From the NCBI RefSeq assembly GCF_047238125.1, contig NZ_JBDFMH010000001.1, positions 1,054,001-1,118,000 on the forward strand: a stretch of 64,000 nt of DNA. Direction: 5' to 3'. A model generated the notes under the pieces. It did no database searches, was not told the origin of the DNA, and saw only the letters and a program-made list of their open reading frames with translations. The translations under genes and the position numbers were made by a program. Origin of the DNA: JBDFMH01 sp047238125. Its GTDB lineage: Bacteria; Pseudomonadota; Alphaproteobacteria; Sphingomonadales; Sphingomonadaceae. This document shows positions 59,607 through 64,000 of the stretch, piece after piece; positions within the stretch are counted from its first letter, which is position 1, and every line of letters begins with the position of its first letter.

Positions 59607-60275
59607 ATGCTCAAGCTCTTCATCGGCAACAAGGCGTATAGCAGCTGGTCGCTGCGCGGCTGGCTCGCGCTCAAGCAGTCCGGTCTTCCGTTCGAGGAGA
59701 CGGTCGTTCCACTCTACGACCAGGATTGGGACAAGCGTCGCGAGGGCGATGAGTATTCGCCGTCGGCCGGCAAGGTGCCGATCCTGTGGGATGGCGATGT
59801 CGTCGTCTGGGACAGCCTCGCAATCGTGGAATATTGCGCCGAAAAGGCCGGTCGCGAGCGCTTCTGGCCGGAGGACGAGGCCGCGCGCGCGATGGCGCGT
59901 TCGATGGCGGCGGAAATGCATTCCGGCTTCGCCGCGCTGCGCCGCGAGCACTCGATGAACGTGCGGCGCACCTTCGCGCCGCAGCCGCTCAAGCCGGAAG
60001 TGATCGCCGACGTCCACCGCATCCTCACGCTCTGGGCACAGGCGCGCGCGCGGTGGGGCGGCGATGGCGAGTTTCTGCTGGGCGATTTCGGCGCGGCGGA
60101 CATCATGTTCGCGCCTGTCGTCACCCGGATGCTGACCTACAGCATCCCGATCCCGGCGTTCGCTGCCAATTACGCGCACGCGGTCCTCACCCATCCGTTC
60201 ATGATCGAATGGATCGAGGCCGCGAACCAGGAGACTTGGGTGATCGAGAAGTTCGAGGCGACGCCCGCTCAATAG
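59607..60275 (+). CDS. Glutathione S-transferase family protein
   Basis: A 222-aa GST-fold protein. The thioredoxin-like domain opens LKLFIGNKAYSSWSLRGWLAL with a SSWS active-site serine, then GKVPILWDGDVVVWDSLAIVEY (glutathione-binding VP and DS, about residues 57-78). The all-helical C-domain includes FLLGDFGAADIMFAPVVTRM. The SSWSLRPW-type N-terminus points to an uncharacterised bacterial GST class. Its 3' end overlaps the cupin gene by 7 nt, tail to tail. Confidence 0.9.
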   Translation: MLKLFIGNKAYSSWSLRGWLALKQSGLPFEETVVPLYDQDWDKRREGDEYSPSAGKVPILWDGDVVVWDSLAIVEYCAEKAGRERFWPEDEAARAMARSMAAEMHSGFAALRREHSMNVRRTFAPQPLKPEVIADVHRILTLWAQARARWGGDGEFLLGDFGAADIMFAPVVTRMLTYSIPIPAFAANYAHAVLTHPFMIEWIEAANQETWVIEKFEATPAQ

Positions 60276-60718
60276 GGCGTGCCATCGCGGTGCGTGTACC
60301 GGTCGGTCGGGCCATCCACGCGCAGATCGATATCGGGATAGTGGCAATCGCAGCCGCTGTTGCGCCCGATGGCGATGAAGGCGCACGGCGTATCGCTTTC
60401 GTTGACCAGATGGTGGCCGTTGGCGACATCCTTGGGAAACGCGGCGACATCGCCGGCGCGCAGGATCGTACGCGCGCCTTCCTCGATCAGTACCGCCTCT
60501 CCCGCCAGCATCACGACCAGTTCGTCCTCGCCCTCATGCCAGTGCCGATGGCTGGACCAGGCACCGGGCGAGAGCGTCACATGGTTCGCGCCGAAGTCGG
60601 TCACGCCTGCGGGTTCGGCCATCCGCCGATACAGACGCCCGGCGACGGCTTGATCGAACGGCGGCGGATAGCCTGTGCGGCTAATCGCTTCGATCCGATC
60701 GAGATCGACCTTCGGCAT
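60269..60718 (-). CDS. Cupin domain-containing protein
   Basis: A 149-aa single-domain cupin. Motif 1 is SSHRHWHEGEDELVVMLAGEA (two His and a Glu, about residues 61-81) and motif 2 is AAFPKDVANGHHLVNESDTP. The C-terminal SGCDCHYPDIDLR is typical of a group of cupins predicted to act on small molecules or sugars. Metal ligands look complete. Start ATG 60718 (MPKVDLDRIEAISR). Function beyond fold unknown. Confidence 0.82.
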   Translation of the reverse strand: MPKVDLDRIEAISRTGYPPPFDQAVAGRLYRRMAEPAGVTDFGANHVTLSPGAWSSHRHWHEGEDELVVMLAGEAVLIEEGARTILRAGDVAAFPKDVANGHHLVNESDTPCAFIAIGRNSGCDCHYPDIDLRVDGPTDRYTHRDGTPY

Positions 60719-60767
60719 CGCAGGCTCCCGGCTGGTCAAGCGTGTGATGCCGGTCTAGGCGCGCGCC

Positions 60768-61904
60768 ATGGCCATCACAACCGATCCGATCGCCCTTGCC
60801 CGCGCGCTCATTGCCTGCCCCAGCATCACCCCTGCCGACCATGGCGCGCAGTCGGTGCTCGCGGAGGCGCTGGAAGCCATCGGGTTCGAAGTCACCCGGC
60901 TCGAATCAGGCCACGCGCCCGATGGCCCCGTGCCCAATCTGTTCGCCACGCGCGGTCACGGCGGCCCGCATTTCGCCTTTGCCGGTCATACCGATGTGGT
61001 GCCGCCGGGCGCCGGCTGGACGAGTGATCCGTTCGTACCGGAGATCCGCGGTGATCTGCTGCACGGCCGCGGCGCGGTCGACATGAAAGGCGCGATCGCC
61101 GCATTCGTGGCGGCCGCGGCGCGCGTCGATCATGCCGGCACACTCAGCCTGATCATCACTGGTGACGAGGAAGGACCCGCGACGCACGGCACTGTCGCGC
61201 TCATGGAGTGGATGGCCGAGCGCGGCATCCGCCCCGACCTGTGCCTGATCGGCGAGCCGACATCGGACAAGAGGCTGGGCGACGTCATGAAGATCGGCCG
61301 TCGCGGATCGGTCAATCTATGGATCGACGTGCCGGGTACGCAGGGCCATGTCGCCTATCCGCAGCTGGCTGATAATCCAGCGCCGCGGCTCGTGAAGATC
61401 CTGGCAGATCTGGTGGCGATGCCACTCGACTCAGGCAACGCCTGGTTCCAGTCTTCCAACCTCGAGATCACCGACATCACCGTCGGCAATCCGGCGACCA
61501 ACGTCATCCCGGCGCACGCCTCCGCCCGGCTCAACATCCGCTTCAACGACGAACAGCGCGGCCAGGATTTGGTCGATCGGGTCGAGACGATCGTAAGGCG
61601 TCATGCGCCCGCGGCCAAGCTGGTGGCCAGGATCTCGGGCGAGGCGTTCCTGACCGAGCCGGGCCTGCTGTCGTCGATCGTGGCCAATGCCATCCGCGCG
61701 GAGACTGGCGTGGATGCCACGCTTTCGACCAGCGGCGGCACTTCCGATGCGCGCTTCCTGTCGCGACTTTGCCCGGTCGTCGAGTTCGGCTTGTGCAACG
61801 CCACGATGCACAAGCTGGACGAGGCGGTGGCGATCGACGACGTCCACCGTTTGGCCGCCATCTATGAACGGATCATTCGCGCCGCGCTGCCCGCCGCAGG
61901 ATGA
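60768..61904 (+). CDS. dapE: Succinyl-diaminopimelate desuccinylase
   Basis: A 378-aa M20-family di-zinc hydrolase of the lysine/diaminopimelate pathway, which supplies the peptidoglycan crosslink. Seen: FAFAGHTDVVPPGAGWTSDPF (first His/Asp), GRGAVDMKGAIAAFV, LIITGDEEGPATHGT with the catalytic Glu pair, GEPTSDKRLGD, LSTSGGTSDARFLSRL and the late His in FGLCNATMHKLDEAV. Usual length. It overlaps the Smr gene tail to tail by 32 nt. Confidence 0.96.
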   Translation: MAITTDPIALARALIACPSITPADHGAQSVLAEALEAIGFEVTRLESGHAPDGPVPNLFATRGHGGPHFAFAGHTDVVPPGAGWTSDPFVPEIRGDLLHGRGAVDMKGAIAAFVAAAARVDHAGTLSLIITGDEEGPATHGTVALMEWMAERGIRPDLCLIGEPTSDKRLGDVMKIGRRGSVNLWIDVPGTQGHVAYPQLADNPAPRLVKILADLVAMPLDSGNAWFQSSNLEITDITVGNPATNVIPAHASARLNIRFNDEQRGQDLVDRVETIVRRHAPAAKLVARISGEAFLTEPGLLSSIVANAIRAETGVDATLSTSGGTSDARFLSRLCPVVEFGLCNATMHKLDEAVAIDDVHRLAAIYERIIRAALPAAG

Positions 61905-62430
61905 CGTAGAGCGCGCCCTGCCCACCATGACGCGGGTGTGCGTTGCGCACCGCGGCGATATGGCGGGAGTGGCGGCTGTGATGCAACCAGTCCGGCACGG
62001 CCGCGCGGATCGCACCGCGACCCTTGGCGTCGCCACGCGGCGGCTTGCCCGTCACCAGCAGCAATACGCGGGCCTCATCCGCCAGCGCCTGCGCGATGCC
62101 CGCATCCAGCTCCGCATGCGCGCTCGCCAGCGTGTGGCCGTGTAGGTCGATCGCGATATCGGGGATGATCGCGCCGCGCCGCAGCCGCCGATCCCAGCCG
62201 CCATCCAGCGTATTGGCGGCGGCCGCAGCAGGTGCAATCGCCTTCCGGCGTATGTCTGCGGCCGGCAACGGCGCGGGTGTCGGGGAGCGCCCGGACTTGG
62301 CCTTCGCCGTACTGGCCGGCGTGGCCACGATCGGCTCTTTCTGCACGCTGACGGGCCGGATCGGGCGCACGTCGGCCGTCACCCGCTGCCAGAGCGCGCG
62401 CTCCTCAAGGTCGAGGCGTCGTCCCGCCAT
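61873..62430 (-). CDS. Smr domain-containing protein (MutS2-like C-terminal type)
   Basis: A 185-aa protein with an N-terminal basic, low-complexity part (to about residue 90) and a C-terminal Smr domain: IAIDLHGHTLASAHAELDAG (DLHG motif), VLLLVTGKPPRGDAKGRG (TGK motif) and AHPRHGGQGALYVILRR (HGGxGALYV). Smr domains are predicted or shown endonucleases on DNA or RNA. The ATG at 62430 lies 26 nt inside the end of mltA. Confidence 0.9.
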   Translation of the reverse strand: MAGRRLDLEERALWQRVTADVRPIRPVSVQKEPIVATPASTAKAKSGRSPTPAPLPAADIRRKAIAPAAAAANTLDGGWDRRLRRGAIIPDIAIDLHGHTLASAHAELDAGIAQALADEARVLLLVTGKPPRGDAKGRGAIRAAVPDWLHHSRHSRHIAAVRNAHPRHGGQGALYVILRRAARRE

Positions 62431-63652
62431 CCGCCGCCCCCTGCAGCCTTGCCAGCGACCCGATCGGCAGCAGCAAATAGGCCTGCCCGCGGCCCGACAT
62501 GCCGCCCGCGATCGTGCGTGCCTCCGCGCCTGCCCCCCAGAATGTATCGAACCGATTGGCGCCCTTAATCGCCCCGCCCGTATCCTGCGCAATCCACAGT
62601 CCGTCCGCTTCCGCGCGATCCAGGTCCAGGAACACCGGCGCGCCCAGCGGAACGAACGCCGGATCCGCCGCGACCGTGCCGCGCGGCGTGACCGGCAGCC
62701 CCAGCGCGCCGAGGGGCCCCGGCCCGGTCAGTTCCTTGAAGAACACGAAGCTCTTGTTGACGTCCATAACGCTCGCACCACCATCGGGCTGCGCGCGCAG
62801 GACCAACATGATGCCCTGCATCGAGGATTGGCCGGGCTGGAGCATGCCCTGGTCCTTCATCCATTTGCCGATGCCGGTATAGTCCCGGCCGTTCTGGCCA
62901 GCATAGCCGATCCGCATCACCTGCCCGTCGGGCAGACGCAGCCGGCCGGAGCCCTGTACCTGAAGGAAGAAGAACTCGATCGGATCGCGCGCCCAGGCGA
63001 GCTCGAGCCCGCGCCCGGCCAGCGCCCCGCCCACGATCTCGCGCCGCTCATAATAAGGAATCAGCCGATTGGCGGATACGCGCCCGCGGACGGACTTGCC
63101 CTTCAGCGCCTCGCTGAACTGCCCGAGATCGACTTCGACGATGTCGGCCGGTCGCGCATAGACCGGCACGTCATAGCCCGGCGCGCGGACGCGCGATCCT
63201 TCGATCTCCGGTTCGTAATAGCCAGTCGCGAAGCCCTGGCCGTCGCCGACGATCGCCGTTTCGAAATGACGCGCGAAGAAGCCGCGCGCATCGCTATCCG
63301 GCCAGCTCAAGGCAGCGGCGCAGGCCGGCTGCCAGTCTGGCCCGCGCGTCAGGCCGCTGGCATCGTTCCGCCGCTGCAGCGCAGGACAGGAAATCCGGAA
63401 TGCTGCCAAGGCGCGGCGGGCGCCGGCATCGTCAATGGCAAGTGACGCGATTGCCGGGCCGGGCCGGATGCCTGCACCCCGTGCGTTGTCTACATCGCCA
63501 GATACTTCGGCGGTCGCTGGCACCACAGCAGGCGGGACAGTCGGCACTGCCGGTGAGGCGGGCGGCGGCGAGATTGCAGGGCGGCTTGCCGGAACGCACG
63601 CGGCGAGCATGATCAGGAGCGGTACCTGCGCCGCCCAGGCGCGCGGGTTCAC
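62405..63652 (-). CDS. mltA: Membrane-bound lytic murein transglycosylase A
   Basis: A 415-aa outer-membrane-type lipoprotein: lipobox LIMLAACVPAS (Cys about residue 19), a proline-rich spacer, then the MltA barrel domain (ATGYYEPEIEGS, DIVEVDLGQFSEALKG, LIPYYERREI) and 3D domain with FFLQVQGSGRLRLPDGQ, VFLDLDRAEADGLWIAQDTGGAIKG (by position, key D residues). It cleaves glycan strands to 1,6-anhydro products, which feeds AmgK/MurU-type recycling. The GTG start overlaps the preceding gene's stop as GTGA. Confidence 0.93.
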   Translation of the reverse strand: MNPRAWAAQVPLLIMLAACVPASRPAISPPPASPAVPTVPPAVVPATAEVSGDVDNARGAGIRPGPAIASLAIDDAGARRALAAFRISCPALQRRNDASGLTRGPDWQPACAAALSWPDSDARGFFARHFETAIVGDGQGFATGYYEPEIEGSRVRAPGYDVPVYARPADIVEVDLGQFSEALKGKSVRGRVSANRLIPYYERREIVGGALAGRGLELAWARDPIEFFFLQVQGSGRLRLPDGQVMRIGYAGQNGRDYTGIGKWMKDQGMLQPGQSSMQGIMLVLRAQPDGGASVMDVNKSFVFFKELTGPGPLGALGLPVTPRGTVAADPAFVPLGAPVFLDLDRAEADGLWIAQDTGGAIKGANRFDTFWGAGAEARTIAGGMSGRGQAYLLLPIGSLARLQGAADGGTTPRP

Positions 63653-64000
63653 GCGGCCTCGTCGGTTTCTATCAGCACCCAGTTGGGATCATCCGCACGG
63701 ACATGCCGGCTGAACGTCCACACGTCATGAGTCGGAACGGCGTCGGAGAGCGATCCGGCGATCACATTCCCGTCTGCATCACGCGTCACTGCCGCGATAT
63801 CGGCATCGAACCGCACCACGATCTGCGCCATCTGGCCGTCGAGCCGCGCATTGTCGATCACGGCGCGCTCGATCGCGACGAGACGGTTGTCGATCACGTG
63901 GCCGGCCTCGGCGCGCACGGCAATCGCGGCAGCAAAGTCGTCGCGGACCTGGGTATCGACGAGACGGTCGAGCGTCTCGGTATCGCCCTGCCAATAAGCT
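63649..64000 (-). CDS. Tim44-like domain protein (5' truncated by the window)
   Basis: The C-terminal 116 residues of a Tim44/TimA-type protein running off the right edge. Seen: TLDRLVDTQVRDDFAAAIAV, IVVRFDADIAAVTRDADGN, and VWTFSRHVRADDPNWVLIETDEA, the conserved ending of the alphaproteobacterial Tim44 family that lies upstream of mltA. The rest, probably with an N-terminal membrane anchor, is outside the window. Confidence 0.85.
   Translation of the reverse strand, partial: AYWQGDTETLDRLVDTQVRDDFAAAIAVRAEAGHVIDNRLVAIERAVIDNARLDGQMAQIVVRFDADIAAVTRDADGNVIAGSLSDAVPTHDVWTFSRHVRADDPNWVLIETDEAA

Overview
The window is core chromosome of a GC-rich alphaproteobacterium, most likely a sphingomonad (Sphingomonadales). 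The case rests on a DivL-type kinase with Tyr in place of the phosphoacceptor His, a 14-gene nuo operon followed by birA, coaX, RNase J and DUF1467, the zapA-6S RNA-fau linkage, a tkt-gap-pgk-class I aldolase cluster, adjacent alphaproteobacterial AddB/AddA, and DUF882 and DUF2842 proteins. Genes are tightly packed, and ATGA/GTGA start-stop overlaps are the rule. There is no rRNA, CRISPR array, integrase, transposase or prophage.

1-12.1 kb: a FkbM-type methyltransferase (+) faces a long minus-strand run read as divL, tsaE, amgK, murU, addB, addA, trxA. The first four are joined by ATGA overlaps and link cell-cycle signalling, tRNA t6A modification and peptidoglycan sugar recycling; addBA repairs double-strand breaks. 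12.2-17.6 kb: a 2OG-Fe(II) oxygenase; ahcY with a perfect 20-bp palindromic operator candidate; DUF1467; RNase J; pantothenate kinase.

17.6-34.7 kb: the respiratory complex I operon (nuoA to nuoN, minus strand) followed by birA. Its conserved order is broken by three genes not known as complex I subunits: a 253-aa exported protein with an internal repeat between nuoF and nuoG, a 70-aa membrane protein next to nuoE, and a 166-aa cysteine-rich, AT-richer gene bracketed by a 24-bp direct repeat of the nuoD 3' end. A further exported protein on the opposite strand separates birA from coaX.

34.7-39.7 kb: suhB, efp, an M23 peptidase and an L,D-transpeptidase, divergent from a Tat-exported DUF882 (M15-like) protein, then thiE and a small exported protein. 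39.7-45.3 kb: the tkt-gap-MOSC-pgk-aldolase operon. 45.4-47.0 kb: a short coiled-coil ORF, zapA, 6S RNA with its own promoter, fau, DUF2842 and tRNA-Asp(GUC). 47-54.7 kb: an AI-2E family transporter, a SleB-like hydrolase, an O-acetylation cassette (MBOAT, two SGNH proteins, a small membrane protein), tRNA-Leu(CAA), and two small membrane proteins.

54.7-64 kb: comM/yifB, then rpmH-rnpA-yidD-yidC-engB (ribosome, RNase P and membrane insertion), a GST, a cupin, dapE, and the minus-strand Tim44-like/mltA/smr group, which runs off the window. The most unusual features are the nuoD-tail duplication with its inserted gene, the rnpA frame whose only usual start codon lies upstream of rpmH, the repeat protein inside the nuo operon, and the ahcY operator palindrome.
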